A DNA stretch of 64,000 nucleotides from Streptomyces sp. NRRL WC-3605 (GCF_001509795.1 NZ_LLZN01000047.1:1-64000), one strand, 5' to 3'; shown: positions 28,291 through 37,236, counted from the first letter of the stretch. The notes: a model not told the origin generated them from the letters alone. Program-made: numbers and translations.

Positions 28291-29058
28291 ATGACCGTGA
28301 ATCTCGAAGTCGCCGAAGGTGTCGGTACCCTCCGTCTCGACCGGCCGCCGATGAACGCGCTGGACGTCGCCACCCAGGACCGGCTCAAGGAGCTCGCCGA
28401 GGAGGCGGGCCGCCGGGACGACGTGCGGGCCGTGGTGATCTACGGCGGGGAGAAGGTGTTCGCGGCCGGCGCGGACATCAAGGAGATGCAGGCCATGGAC
28501 CACACGGCGATGGTCCTGCGCGCCCGCGCCCTGCAGGAGTCCTTCACCGCGGTGGCCCGCATCCCCAAGCCTGTGGTGGCCGCGGTGACCGGCTACGCGC
28601 TCGGCGGCGGCTGCGAGCTGGCGCTGTGCGCCGACTTCCGCATCGCCGCGGACAACGCCAAGCTGGGCCAGCCCGAGATCCTGCTCGGCCTCATCCCGGG
28701 CGCGGGCGGTACCCAGCGGCTGGCCCGCCTGGTCGGCCCGTCGAAGGCCAAGGACCTCATCTTCACGGGCCGGATGGTCAAGGCCGACGAGGCCCGCGAA
28801 CTGGGCCTGGTGGACCGTGTGGTGGCGGCCGACCAGGTCTACGCCGAGGCGCACGCCTGGGCGGCGAGGCTGGCCCAGGGTCCGGCGCTCGCGCTGCGCG
28901 CGGCCAAGGAGTCCGTCGACACGGGCCTGGAGACCGACATCGAGACGGGCCTCGCCGTCGAGCGGAACTGGTTCGCGGGCCTGTTCGCGACCGAGGATCG
29001 CGAACGCGGGATGCGGAGCTTCGTCGAGGAGGGTCCCGGCAAGGCGAAGTTCCTCTGA
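28291..29058 (+). CDS. Enoyl-CoA hydratase/isomerase (crotonase) family protein
   Basis: The 255-aa protein hydrates 2-enoyl-CoA in fatty-acid oxidation or related CoA chemistry. The family hallmarks are FAAGADIKEM (oxyanion hole, CoA binding), GYALGGGCELALCADFRIA with the first catalytic glutamate, and GQPEILLGLIPGAGGTQRLARLVG with the second. Both glutamates of true hydratases are present. It stands alone, bounded upstream by a terminator; its physiological substrate is not evident from context. Confidence 0.9.
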   Translation: MTVNLEVAEGVGTLRLDRPPMNALDVATQDRLKELAEEAGRRDDVRAVVIYGGEKVFAAGADIKEMQAMDHTAMVLRARALQESFTAVARIPKPVVAAVTGYALGGGCELALCADFRIAADNAKLGQPEILLGLIPGAGGTQRLARLVGPSKAKDLIFTGRMVKADEARELGLVDRVVAADQVYAEAHAWAARLAQGPALALRAAKESVDTGLETDIETGLAVERNWFAGLFATEDRERGMRSFVEEGPGKAKFL

Positions 29059-29118
29059 CCCGTCCGCGCGGTCCGGTGAAAGTCCGCCGTAACCCTTGCA
29101 ATTGACGCCGTGTCTGAC

Positions 29119-29189
29119 CCGGCTCCCTCGATGGGATGGTTTATGGCAGCCTTAAGACAGCCTTAAGCGTGCCTTGTCGAGGGAGCCGG
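29119..29189. promoter_or_regulatory. 13-bp inverted repeat enclosing 11-bp-period CAGCCTTAAG repeats
   Basis: CCGGCTCCCTCGA (29119-29131) and TCGAGGGAGCCGG (29177-29189) are perfect inverted repeats 45 bp apart. Between them CAGCCTTAAG occurs at 29147-29156 and 29158-29167, exactly 11 bp apart, and a third in-register partial copy (GTGCCTTGTC) lies at 29169-29178. One-turn-spaced direct repeats are typical of OmpR/PhoP-family operators. The stretch 29059-29352 holds no gene and precedes an ATP-binding regulator gene. Function unproven. Confidence 0.5.
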
Positions 29190-29352
29190 TCAAGGGCCGT
29201 CGAAGGGCCTTCCGCCGCAGCTCAGCGGGGCTGTGGGCGGCTCCGAACTGCCGTTGGCATATGCCGATCGGCTGCGGCGGAATGACCGCTTCCGGGGGGT
29301 GTATTCCTCGGGAACGGCCACGCGGAGCCCCGCGGACGGCCATGATGGGGGC

Positions 29353-29856
29353 ATGGCGGGGCTGGAGGGTATCGAACAGCCGCGGGGACACAGCCGTGCG
29401 GCCGCGGCGCGCTGGTCGCCGGCGGTCGAGGACGACACTGCCGCGAAGGCGCTGGAGCTGTTCGGCAATCCCACGGAGGCCGAAGTTCCGCTGCCGTCCC
29501 GCCCCGAATCCGCCGCCACCGCGCGCCGGCTGACCCAGACGGTGGTCCTGCGGCAGTGGGCCCTGAGCCCCAGGATGGCCGAGGACGCCGTGCTCCTCGT
29601 CTCCGAGCTCGTCGGCAACGCCGTCCGCCACACCGGCGCCCGGGTCTTCGGCTTACGGATGCGCCGCCGCCGCGGCTGGATCCGTATCGAGGTCCGCGAC
29701 CCCTCCCGCGGTCTGCCCTGCCTGATGCCGGTCCAGGAGATGGACGTCAGCGGCCGGGGGCTCTTCCTCGTCGACAAGCTCGCCGACCGCTGGGGCGTGG
29801 ATCTGCTGCCCCGCGGCAAGACCACCTGGTTCGAGATGAGGGTCACCGAACGCTGA
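29353..29856 (+). CDS. Anti-sigma-factor-like ATP-binding protein (HATPase_c) with a TTA codon
   Basis: The 167-aa cytoplasmic protein has an RsbW/SpoIIAB-like fold: N-box MAEDAVLLVSELVGNAVRHTGA (about 80-100), then EVRDPSRGLP, and G2-like MDVSGRGLFLVDKLADRWGV. Streptomyces carries many such single-domain kinases, which may bind sigma factors or anti-anti-sigma factors; no partner lies nearby. L101 is encoded by TTA (29653-29655), so translation should need bldA tRNA and be tied to development. The ATG at 29353 is chosen; the frame is open to 29233 but without a convincing start. An unusual repeat-rich region lies upstream. Confidence 0.85.
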   Translation: MAGLEGIEQPRGHSRAAAARWSPAVEDDTAAKALELFGNPTEAEVPLPSRPESAATARRLTQTVVLRQWALSPRMAEDAVLLVSELVGNAVRHTGARVFGLRMRRRRGWIRIEVRDPSRGLPCLMPVQEMDVSGRGLFLVDKLADRWGVDLLPRGKTTWFEMRVTER

Positions 29857-29881
29857 GGGCCGCCCCGCCTCCGCGAACGGT

Positions 29882-29887
29882 TAATCT
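29882..29887 (+). promoter_or_regulatory. Candidate -10 box of the EF-hand gene
   Basis: TAATCT lies 26 nt after the preceding stop codon and 66 nt before the GTG start of the EF-hand gene. No good -35 was recognised. It is AT-rich against a GC-rich background. Confidence 0.4.
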
Positions 29888-29953
29888 GACCTGCGGCAAA
29901 AAGCCAGCACGACACGACTTGACGCGAGTACACGCGAGTAGAGGGGCGGACCG

Positions 29954-30172
29954 GTGGCGCACATCGACATCGAGGAAGCACGCAAGCAGTTCGAGCGCAT
30001 CGATGCGGACGGCGACGGCACCATCACCGCCGCCGAGTTCAAGAGCGCCCTCGCCCAGGGCGGCGACTGGAACGTCACCGAGGCCGTCGCCGAGGCCATC
30101 ATCAAGAGCCGCGACCTCAACGGCGACAAGGTGCTGTCCTTCGACGAGTTCTGGGCCTTCCTGAACAAGTAG
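29954..30172 (+). CDS. Small two-EF-hand calcium-binding protein
   Basis: The 72-aa soluble protein has two complete EF-hand loops, DADGDGTITAAE (17-28) and DLNGDKVLSFDE (54-65), each ending in the bidentate glutamate, so both should bind Ca2+. It resembles the CabC/CabD class of Streptomyces calcium sensors or buffers linked to aerial growth and germination; which one is not decided here. GTG 29954 has GAGGGGCGG upstream. It is followed by a perfect bidirectional terminator shared with the GH25 gene. Confidence 0.92.
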   Translation: MAHIDIEEARKQFERIDADGDGTITAAEFKSALAQGGDWNVTEAVAEAIIKSRDLNGDKVLSFDEFWAFLNK

Positions 30173-30188
30173 GACTCGGCAGGACCCG

Positions 30189-30224
30189 TGAAGGGGCGCC
30201 CTCCCCTCGGAGGGCGCCCCTTCA
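30189..30224. terminator. Bidirectional terminator between the EF-hand and GH25 genes
   Basis: TGAAGGGGCGCCCTCC-CCTC-GGAGGGCGCCCCTTCA: a 16-bp perfect stem with a 4-nt loop, whose right arm includes the stop codon of the convergent GH25 gene. Confidence 0.85.
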
Positions 30225-30779
30225 GGCGTTCCCGGCCCACTCCCGCAGCGCCGCCTTGCTGGAGAAGTTCCCGACGTTCTTGTCCAGGGGGTCGTCCGTG
30301 TACTGGTGGAAGCGCCACTTCGCCTTGATCCGCGGCTTGCCCTTGGTGACGTAGTCGGCGATCCACAGGCCGTCCCCGGCGTACGACGTCGTGTCGACGT
30401 TCAGCCAGTAGTGACGGTTGCAGTAGAGGACCACCCGGTTGTCCGGCCGCTTCTCCTTTAGGAGGCGGATGAACCGGTCCTTCTCCGCGTTGCTCGCGTG
30501 GGTGCCCTCGCCGGTCGTCTCCCAGTCGACGGCGAGGATGTCACCCGCCTTCTCCGGCGCGTGCTTCAGGAAGTAGTCGGCCTGGGCGGTCAGGTTCCCG
30601 GGCCACAGGAAGTGGTAGTAGCCGACGACCAGACCCGCGTCACGGGCCCGCTTCGTCTGGGCGGAGAGCTTGGGGTTGACGTACGAGCGGCCCTCCGTCG
30701 CCTTGACGAAGACGAAGGAGAGACCGTCGGTGTCGTAGGACGAGGACTGGTACGCGCTCACGTCGATGCCGCGCAGCAT
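30222..30779 (-). CDS. GH25 family lysozyme-like protein without signal peptide
   Basis: The 185-aa protein is a complete glycosyl hydrolase family 25 barrel: GIDVSAYQ (D6), FVFVKATEG, VGYYHFLWPG, and catalytic VDWETTGEG (D85, E87), ending in WRFHQYTDD. GH25 enzymes cleave the MurNAc-GlcNAc bond of peptidoglycan. It begins directly at MLRGIDVSAYQ with AGGGAG upstream; there is no signal peptide, membrane segment or wall-binding domain, which is unusual for a muramidase. Release by a holin-like route, lysis or a non-classical pathway is possible but not shown. Confidence 0.9.
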   Translation of the reverse strand: MLRGIDVSAYQSSSYDTDGLSFVFVKATEGRSYVNPKLSAQTKRARDAGLVVGYYHFLWPGNLTAQADYFLKHAPEKAGDILAVDWETTGEGTHASNAEKDRFIRLLKEKRPDNRVVLYCNRHYWLNVDTTSYAGDGLWIADYVTKGKPRIKAKWRFHQYTDDPLDKNVGNFSSKAALREWAGNA

Positions 30780-30870
30780 GGGGGACTCCCTGAGTGCCGT
30801 GGGGGGGACAGGAGTTGACCTGGCTCATGCCCCACCGTGGCACGGCTGACGCGTCATGGACGTGGAATCG

Positions 30871-32238
30871 TCAACATTCGATGATGTTGACCGCGAGCCC
30901 GCCGCGCGCCGTCTCCTTGTACTTGACGGACATGTCGGCGCCCGTGTCCTTCATCGTCTTGATGACCTTGTCCAGCGACACCTTGTGCGAGCCGTCGCCG
31001 CGCATCGCCATCCGGGCCGCCGTGACCGCCTTGACGGCCGCCATGCCGTTGCGCTCGATGCAGGGGATCTGCACGAGGCCCCCGACCGGGTCGCAGGTCA
31101 GGCCCAGGTTGTGCTCCATGCCGATCTCGGCGGCGTTCTCCACCTGCTCCGGCGAGCCACCCAGCACCTCCGCCAGGGCGCCCGCCGCCATCGAGCAGGC
31201 CGAGCCGACCTCTCCCTGGCAGCCGACCTCGGCGCCGGAGATCGAGGCGTTCTCCTTGAAGAGCATGCCGATCGCGCCCGCGGCCAGCAGGAAGCGGACC
31301 ACGCCCTCCTCGTCGGCGCCGGGCACGAAGTTGATGTAGTAGTGCAGGACGGCCGGGATGATGCCCGCGGCGCCGTTCGTCGGGGCGGTGACCACCCGGC
31401 CGCCGGCGGCGTTCTCCTCGTTCACGGCCATGGCGTAGAGCGTGATCCACTCCATGGCCAGTGCCTTCGCGTCCCCCTCGGAACGCAGCTTGCGCGCGGT
31501 GTTCGCGGCCCGGCGGCGCACCTTCAGCCCGCCGGGCAGGATGCCCTCGCGGCTCATGCCCCGCGAGACGCACTCCCGCATCACCCGCCAGATCTCCAGC
31601 AGGCCCTCGCGGATCTCCTCCTCGGTGCGCCAGGCCCGCTCGTTCTCCAGCATCAGCGCCGAGATCGACAGGCCCGTCTCACGGGTCAGCCGCAGCAGCT
31701 CGTCGCCCGTGCGGAAGGGGTACTTCAGGACGGTGTCGTCGAGCTTGATCCGGTCCTCGCCGACGGCGTCCTCGTCGACGACGAAACCGCCGCCCACCGA
31801 GTAGTACGTCTTCGTCAGCAGCTCGGCCCCCTGGGCGTCGTACGCCCACAGGGTCATGCCGTTCGCGTGGTAGGGCAGGGCCTTGCGGCGGTGCAGGACC
31901 AGGTCGTCGTCGAAGGAGAACGCGATCTCGCGCTCACCGAGCAGCCGCAGCCGGCCCGACTCCCTGATCGACTCCACCCGCCGGTCCGCGGACTCGACGT
32001 CCACGGTGCGCGGCGAGTCGCCCTCCAGGCCGAGCAGCACCGCCTTCGGGGTGCCGTGCCCGTGTCCGGTGGCGCCCAGCGAGCCGTACAGCTCGGCCCG
32101 GACGGCGGTGGCGGACTCCAGCAGGCCCTCGTTGCGCAGCCGGCGCGCGAACATACGGGCCGCCCGCATCGGGCCGACCGTGTGGGAGCTGGACGGGCCG
32201 ATGCCGATCGAGAACAGGTCGAAGACCGATATGGCCAC
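30871..32238 (-). CDS. sdaA: L-serine dehydratase (L-serine ammonia-lyase), iron-sulfur type
   Basis: The 455-aa cytoplasmic enzyme converts serine to pyruvate and ammonia using a 4Fe-4S cluster. The start [24 protein letters not shown] is the family signature of the beta region; the alpha region has [23 protein letters not shown] and [21 protein letters not shown], which supply cluster cysteines. GTG 32238 has GAGGAG at 5-nt spacing. It lies 103 nt downstream of glyA on the same strand, in line with disposal of serine made by GlyA from glycine-derived one-carbon units. Confidence 0.95.
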   Translation of the reverse strand: MAISVFDLFSIGIGPSSSHTVGPMRAARMFARRLRNEGLLESATAVRAELYGSLGATGHGHGTPKAVLLGLEGDSPRTVDVESADRRVESIRESGRLRLLGEREIAFSFDDDLVLHRRKALPYHANGMTLWAYDAQGAELLTKTYYSVGGGFVVDEDAVGEDRIKLDDTVLKYPFRTGDELLRLTRETGLSISALMLENERAWRTEEEIREGLLEIWRVMRECVSRGMSREGILPGGLKVRRRAANTARKLRSEGDAKALAMEWITLYAMAVNEENAAGGRVVTAPTNGAAGIIPAVLHYYINFVPGADEEGVVRFLLAAGAIGMLFKENASISGAEVGCQGEVGSACSMAAGALAEVLGGSPEQVENAAEIGMEHNLGLTCDPVGGLVQIPCIERNGMAAVKAVTAARMAMRGDGSHKVSLDKVIKTMKDTGADMSVKYKETARGGLAVNIIEC

Positions 32239-32249
32239 GGAAACTCCTC

Positions 32250-32302
32250 GGTGCGGGGTGGTGCGGGGTGGTGCGGAGGGCCTTCCCCGGGGGCCCCGCA
32301 CC
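32250..32302 (-). repeat. 10-bp tandem repeats able to form alternative hairpins between glyA and sdaA
   Basis: On the plus strand GTGCGGGGTG is repeated (32251-32260, 32261-32270) with a third partial copy (32271-32276). Each copy can pair with the single CCCCGCACC at 32294-32302. In the minus-strand RNA one GGTGCGGGG arm therefore has two full and one partial partner, all upstream of the sdaA ribosome site. Confidence 0.55.
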
Positions 32303-32341
32303 TTCGAGTGTGCGGGACGCCCCGGGAAAGGGACGACGGTC

Positions 32342-33619
32342 CTACTTGTTCAGACCGGCGTAGAGCGGGTGCTTGTCGGCGAGCGCCTTCACCCGTGCCT
32401 TGAGCGCCTCGGCGTCGTACGACGGCTTCAGCGTCTCGGCGATCACGTCCGCGACCTCGGTGAAGTCCTCCGCGGTGAAACCGCGGGTGGCCAGCGCCGG
32501 GGTGCCGATGCGGAGCCCGGAGGTCACCATCGGCGGACGCGGGTCGTTCGGGACCGCGTTGCGGTTGACCGTGATCCCCACCTCGTGGAGGCGGTCCTCG
32601 GCCTGCTGCCCGTCCAGCTCGGAGTCCCGCAGGTCGACCAGGATCAGATGCACGTCCGTGCCGCCGGACAGCACGTTCACCCCGGCCTCGCGGGCGTCGG
32701 CCGCGGTCAGCCGGTCCGCGAGGATCCGGGCGCCCTCGACCGTGCGGCGCTGGCGCTCCTTGAACTCCTCGGAGGCCGCGACCTTGAAGGAGACCGCCTT
32801 GGCGGCGATCACGTGCTCCAGCGGACCGCCCTGGAAGCCCGGGAAGACGGAGGAGTTCAGCTTCTTCGCGAACTCCTTGCCGCGGGCCAGGATGATCCCG
32901 CCGCGCGGACCGCCGAGCGTCTTGTGGGTGGTGGAGGTGACCACGTCGGCGTGCGGCACCGGGTTGGGGTGCAGCCCGGCCGCGACCAGACCCGCGAAGT
33001 GGGCCATGTCCACCCACAGGTAGGCGCCGGTCTCGTCGGCGATCCGGCGGAAGGCCGCGAAGTCCAGCTGGCGCGGGTACGCCGACCAGCCCGCGATGAT
33101 CACCTTCGGGCGGTGCTCCTTGGCCAGGCGCTCCACCTCGTCCATGTCGACCAGACCGGTCTCGGCGTCCACGTGGTACGCGACCACCTGGAACTGCTTG
33201 CCGGAGAAGTTCAGCCGCATCCCGTGGGTGAGGTGGCCGCCGTGCGCCAGGTCCAGACCCAGGATGGTGTCGCCGGGCTGGGCCAGCGCGAACAGCGCGG
33301 CCTGGTTGGCGGAGGCGCCCGAGTGCGGCTGCACGTTGGCGTACTCGGCGCCGAACAGCTCCTTGACCCGGTCGATCGCGATCTGCTCGGCGACGTCGAC
33401 GTGCTCGCAGCCGCCGTAGTAGCGCCGGCCGGGGTAGCCCTCGGCGTACTTGTTCGTCAGGACCGAGCCCTGCGCCTCCATGACGGCGAGCGGGGCGAAG
33501 TTCTCCGACGCGATCATCTCGAGGGTGGACTGCTGACGCTCCAGCTCGGCGTCGAGCGCGGCGGCGACCGCCGGGTCCAGCTCGTGCAGGGGCGTGTTCA
33601 GAAGGGAGTTCTCAGACAT
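32342..33619 (-). CDS. glyA: Serine hydroxymethyltransferase
   Basis: The 425-aa PLP enzyme interconverts serine and glycine with tetrahydrofolate. Conserved blocks are LIASENF (as MIASENFAP), [31 protein letters not shown], and the PLP lysine in [16 protein letters not shown]. Full family length. It starts 15 nt upstream of (before) the reach of gcvH's stop on the same strand: gcvH ends at 33635 and glyA starts at 33619, so the two are almost certainly co-transcribed under the glycine riboswitch. Confidence 0.97.
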   Translation of the reverse strand: MSENSLLNTPLHELDPAVAAALDAELERQQSTLEMIASENFAPLAVMEAQGSVLTNKYAEGYPGRRYYGGCEHVDVAEQIAIDRVKELFGAEYANVQPHSGASANQAALFALAQPGDTILGLDLAHGGHLTHGMRLNFSGKQFQVVAYHVDAETGLVDMDEVERLAKEHRPKVIIAGWSAYPRQLDFAAFRRIADETGAYLWVDMAHFAGLVAAGLHPNPVPHADVVTSTTHKTLGGPRGGIILARGKEFAKKLNSSVFPGFQGGPLEHVIAAKAVSFKVAASEEFKERQRRTVEGARILADRLTAADAREAGVNVLSGGTDVHLILVDLRDSELDGQQAEDRLHEVGITVNRNAVPNDPRPPMVTSGLRIGTPALATRGFTAEDFTEVADVIAETLKPSYDAEALKARVKALADKHPLYAGLNK

Positions 33620-33634
33620 GGGGGCTACGGCTCC

Positions 33635-34009
33635 TCAGCCGGCGGTGTGGGCGGCGTACTCGTCGGCGGAGAGCAGGTCGGCCGGCTCCTCCGTGACGCG
33701 CACCTTGAACAGCCAGCCGCCCTCGAAGGGGGCCGAGTTCACCAGGGCCGGGTCGTTCACCACGTCCTCGTTGATCTCGGTGACCTCGCCGGTGACCGGG
33801 GAGTACAGGTCGGAGACGGACTTCGTCGACTCCAGTTCGCCACAGGTGTCACCCGCGGTCACGGTCGAGCCGACCTCGGGGAGCTGGGCGTAGACGACGT
33901 CGCCGAGCGCGTTCGCCGCGAACTCGGTGATGCCGACCGTGGCGACGCCGTCCTCGGTCGCGAGCCACTCGTGCTCCTTGCTGTAACGCAGCTGCTGGGG
34001 GTTGCTCAT
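33635..34009 (-). CDS. gcvH: Glycine cleavage system H protein
   Basis: The 124-aa lipoyl carrier shuttles the aminomethyl group between the P, T and L proteins. The lipoylated residue is K63 in [20 protein letters not shown]. The N-terminus [10 protein letters not shown] and C-terminus GWLFKVRV are typical. It lies 136 nt after gcvT; that gap holds an imperfect GC-rich hairpin and a 12-bp direct repeat (CTGTACGCGCGG at 34023-34034 and 34110-34121). gcvP is not in this window. Confidence 0.97.
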   Translation of the reverse strand: MSNPQQLRYSKEHEWLATEDGVATVGITEFAANALGDVVYAQLPEVGSTVTAGDTCGELESTKSVSDLYSPVTGEVTEINEDVVNDPALVNSAPFEGGWLFKVRVTEEPADLLSADEYAAHTAG

Positions 34010-34145
34010 GGCCTGAATTCTCCTGTACGCGCGGGAGTGGTGATGAAGGGGGGACGGGGGAGACGGACGTGGCAGCGGCGGGCGCGCGGGCGCACGCCGC
34101 CCTGCCAGTCTGTACGCGCGGCGGCGCTCGTGCCGCTCGCGGGTT

Positions 34146-35273
34146 CTACTTCTGGCGCTTGTAGAACGGCAGCGCCACGACCTCGTACGGCTCGTGGCTG
34201 CCGCGGATGTCCACGCCGACACCGGGGGTGCCCGGCGCCGCGTGCGCGGCGTCGACGTACGCCATGGCGATCGGCTTGCCCAGGGTGGGGGAGGGGGCGC
34301 CCGAGGTCACCTCGCCGACGACCTCGCCGCCGGCGACGACCGGGTACCCGGCGCGCGGGACCCGGCGGCCCTCGGCGACCAGGCCGACCAGGACGCGCGG
34401 CGGGTCCGTCTCGGCCTTGGCGGCGGCCTCCCGGAGCGCCTCGCGCCCCACGAAGTCGCCCTCCTTCTCGAACTTCACCACCCGGCCGAGCCCGGCGTCG
34501 AAGGGGGTGAGGGAGGTCGTCAGCTCGTTGCCGTACAGCGGCATGCCGGCCTCCAGGCGGAGCGTGTCCCGGCAGGACAGACCGCAGGGGACCAGGCCGG
34601 CGCCCTCGCCGGCCTCGGTGAGCGCCTGCCACAGTGCCACGGCGTGCTCCGGCTTCACGAACAGCTCGAAGCCGTCCTCGCCGGTGTAGCCCGTGCGGGC
34701 GATCAGGGCGGGCACGCCGGCGACCGTGCCGGGCAGGCCGGCGTAGTACTTCAGGCCGTCGAGGTCGGCGTCGGTGAGGGACTTCAGGATGCCGGGGGAC
34801 TCGGGACCCTGGATGGCGATCAGCGCGTAGGCGTCGCGGTCGTCGCGGACCTCGGCGTCGAAGCCGGCCACCCGCTCGGTCAGGGCGTCCAGCACGACCT
34901 GGGCGTTGGAGGCGTTGGCGACGATCATGTACTCCGTCTCGGCGAGCCGGTACACGATCAGGTCGTCGAGGATGCCGCCGTCGGCCTGGCAGATCATGGT
35001 GTAGCGGGCGCGGCCGACACCGACGGACGCGATGTTGCCGACCAGGGCGTGGTTCAGGAAGGCGGCCGCCTGGGCGCCGGTGACCGTGATCTCGCCCATG
35101 TGGGACAGGTCGAACAGGCCGGCCCGGGTGCGCACCGCGGTGTGCTCGTCGCGCTCGGAGCCGTAGCGCAGGGGCATGTCCCAGCCGGCGAAGTCGGTCA
35201 TGGTGGCGCCGAGCGAGCGATGCAGGGCATCGAGCGCGGTACGGCGCGGTGCGGAGGCTGCGGTACTGCTCAT
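34146..35273 (-). CDS. gcvT: Glycine cleavage system T protein (aminomethyltransferase)
   Basis: The 375-aa folate-dependent enzyme has [25 protein letters not shown], the folate region [10 protein letters not shown] and [24 protein letters not shown], and a C-terminal barrel ([16 protein letters not shown]). The ATG at 35273 (MSSTAAS) is preferred; an upstream extension would run into the riboswitch leader. It is the first gene after the tandem glycine riboswitch, so glycine controls its expression. Confidence 0.95.
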   Translation of the reverse strand: MSSTAASAPRRTALDALHRSLGATMTDFAGWDMPLRYGSERDEHTAVRTRAGLFDLSHMGEITVTGAQAAAFLNHALVGNIASVGVGRARYTMICQADGGILDDLIVYRLAETEYMIVANASNAQVVLDALTERVAGFDAEVRDDRDAYALIAIQGPESPGILKSLTDADLDGLKYYAGLPGTVAGVPALIARTGYTGEDGFELFVKPEHAVALWQALTEAGEGAGLVPCGLSCRDTLRLEAGMPLYGNELTTSLTPFDAGLGRVVKFEKEGDFVGREALREAAAKAETDPPRVLVGLVAEGRRVPRAGYPVVAGGEVVGEVTSGAPSPTLGKPIAMAYVDAAHAAPGTPGVGVDIRGSHEPYEVVALPFYKRQK

Positions 35274-35309
35274 CGGTCGGTCTTCTCCAAGGGCAGACGG
35301 GCGAGGAAC

Positions 35310-35520
35310 GTTCCTCCCCATCTGTCATCGGAACCTGAGAGGTTCGCCACGACCCCCGGAGGGGAAGTTCATGGCTTGCACCTTGGGTGGGGCCACCGCG
35401 CACGGTGACCCGCTTTTCAGATGTGCCTCGCCCGCGCGGTAACGGGGCCTGAGAGATTCAAGGGAGGGACTTGCTCCTTCGGCGCCCCGGCGGCGTACTG
35501 CCGGGGACTCTCCCGCGCGG
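35310..35520 (-). promoter_or_regulatory. Tandem glycine riboswitch upstream of gcvT
   Basis: Read on the minus strand, aptamer I (about 35520-35419) has GGGAGAG, CCGAAGGAGCAA (35482-35471) and CTCTCAGG (35455-35448). Aptamer II (about 35418-35310) has CCAAGGTGCAA (35386-35376) and CTCTCAGG (35341-35334). The two aptamers are joined by a short A-rich linker (CTGAAAAGC). These are the conserved core elements of the two-aptamer glycine riboswitch. It ends 36 nt before the gcvT ATG and in other bacteria turns glycine-cleavage genes on when glycine is high. No obvious intrinsic terminator is visible in the expression platform. Confidence 0.9.
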
Positions 35521-35695
35521 ATTCAAACGGCCGGTATGCAGTTGGCGCCGCCATCATCGCATGCCCGGCCCCCTCCGCCCCAGGCCGCATCTGTAACCGG
35601 CCTGTGGCAGTAAGCGAACGAAATCGGAGGCGAGACTCCATTACCTTCTCTTTACACGCGGTGGGGACGGGGAAGCCTGTATGCGGAGGAGGACG

Positions 35696-36364
35696 ATGAC
35701 GGTGAAGCGCACCTCGGCGTACGCGACGACCACGGGCATCGCCCTGCCCGGGCAGCCGGCCGCCCCCGCCGTCGAGACCGGCGCGCCGGCGCCCGTCGTC
35801 CGCGACCTGCGCGAGCGCTCCGGGCGCAGCCCGCACGCCCTGCTCTTCGGCCCGCGCGACCTCGTCGTGATCACCGGTCTGCCCGGCAGCGGCAAGTCCA
35901 CCCTGATGCGGCGGACCGTGCGCGGCCCCCGCGTCGACTCCCAGGACACCCGGGACCGCTGGGACGCCCGGATGCCCGGCCTCCTGCCCTACGCCCTCTA
36001 CCGCCCCCTGGTCCGGCTCTCCCACTACACCGGTCTGCGCCGTGCCGTCCGGAGCGGGGGCGGGCTCGTCGTGCACGACTGCGGTACCCAGGCGTGGGTG
36101 CGCGGCTGGCTGGCCCGGGCGGCCCGGCGCCGCGGCGGCGTCCTGCACCTGCTGGTGCTCGACGTCGACCCGGACACCGCGCTGGCGGGACAGCGCGAGC
36201 GCGGCCGGGGCGTCTCCCGGTACGCCTTCCTGCGGCACCGGCGCGCCGCCGTCCGGCTGATGCGCGCGATCACCGCCGGCGACCTGCCCCGGGGCTGCGG
36301 CTCCGCGGTGCTGCTCGACCGGGACGCGGCCGCGGCACTGCGCCGGATCGGCTTCACGGGCTGA
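35696..36364 (+). CDS. AAA/P-loop ATP-binding protein (kinase-like)
   Basis: The 222-aa protein has a Walker A loop GLPGSGKSTL at about residues 61-70, then DSQDTRDRWDARMP and a possible Walker B region (LLVLDVD). The arrangement resembles small metabolite or polynucleotide kinases and zeta-toxin-like folds. No membrane segment. ATG 35696 follows GGAGGAGG at short spacing; GTG 35702 has better spacing and ATG 35681 would be upstream of it. It is oriented away from the riboswitch and shares no operon with its neighbours. The substrate is not recognisable. Confidence 0.82.
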   Translation: MTVKRTSAYATTTGIALPGQPAAPAVETGAPAPVVRDLRERSGRSPHALLFGPRDLVVITGLPGSGKSTLMRRTVRGPRVDSQDTRDRWDARMPGLLPYALYRPLVRLSHYTGLRRAVRSGGGLVVHDCGTQAWVRGWLARAARRRGGVLHLLVLDVDPDTALAGQRERGRGVSRYAFLRHRRAAVRLMRAITAGDLPRGCGSAVLLDRDAAAALRRIGFTG

Positions 36365-36444
36365 CCGGGCCCCCGCCGGACGGTGGGGGACCCCGGTAGC
36401 CTTTCGACCCTCAGACGTGATTCACAGCAGGCGGTCACCCACAG

Positions 36445-37236
36445 ATGGACTTCGCAGCGGATCTCCCCGCGGACTTCCCGGCAGGCTCACCTCTCCACCC
36501 GCACGGCGGCTGGCCCGGCAACGAACTGGAGGAGGTGCTCTCCGCCTCCCTCGGCCTGCCCTCGGCCGGCGCCCGGATCGTGGAGGTGCTGGGCCGCAGC
36601 TTCGTCTGGGTCCCGCTGCCCAACGGCGGTGGCCCGCACAGCGGTCCGCTCGACCTGCCCGGCATGGAGATCGACGGCCAGGGCTACGTCCCGGTGTTCT
36701 CCTCCGAGGAGCAGTTCCGGCAGGTCGTCGGCTCCCACATGGCGTACACCGTCGCCCCGGCCGTGGAGTTCGCCCGCGGACTGCCCCCGCACGTGGGCAT
36801 CGCCGTCAACCCGGGCGGGGTGGTCGGTGTGCCGCTGCCCCCGGCGGCGGTGGCCGAGGTGTGCCGGTCGGGCCGCACCCCGCTGGACGGCCCCGCCTCC
36901 GGCGGCCGCGTCAAGCTCTACGAGCCCGACTGGCAGGACGACCCGGTCGACTTCCTGTCCGCGGCCTCCGCCGAGTTCGCCGCGACCGGCGTCGTCGCCA
37001 CGGCCCGCCGCTGCCTCGCCGCGATCGAGACGGGCCCGCCGGTCATGTTCGTCGGCGTCGAACTGACCCGGTGGGACGGCGATCTGAGGGCGGCCCCCAC
37101 GGACGCCCTGGGCCGCGCCCTCGGCCGCGTGCCCGTGCCCTGGCCGGTCAACCTGGTCCTCCTCGACGTGGCCCAGGACCCGGTCATCGACTGGATGCGG
37201 GCGAAGGTCCGCCCCTTCTACACGCGCGAGCCCTGA
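36445..37236 (+). CDS. SseB family protein (enhanced serine sensitivity), first of two
   Basis: The 263-aa cytoplasmic protein has SseB N-terminal domain features: FVWVPLPNGGG, GYVPVFSSEEQFRQ, and GLPPHVGIAVNPGGVVGVPLP. Its C-terminal domain has VELTRWDGD and VPWPVNLVLLD. In E. coli, sseB overexpression gives serine sensitivity; the molecular role is unclear. ATG 36445 is preceded by only a weak ribosome site; TAGCCT near 36396 could be its -10. It is followed 83 nt later by a paralogue, and both lie close to the serine/glycine genes. Confidence 0.85.
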   Translation: MDFAADLPADFPAGSPLHPHGGWPGNELEEVLSASLGLPSAGARIVEVLGRSFVWVPLPNGGGPHSGPLDLPGMEIDGQGYVPVFSSEEQFRQVVGSHMAYTVAPAVEFARGLPPHVGIAVNPGGVVGVPLPPAAVAEVCRSGRTPLDGPASGGRVKLYEPDWQDDPVDFLSAASAEFAATGVVATARRCLAAIETGPPVMFVGVELTRWDGDLRAAPTDALGRALGRVPVPWPVNLVLLDVAQDPVIDWMRAKVRPFYTREP

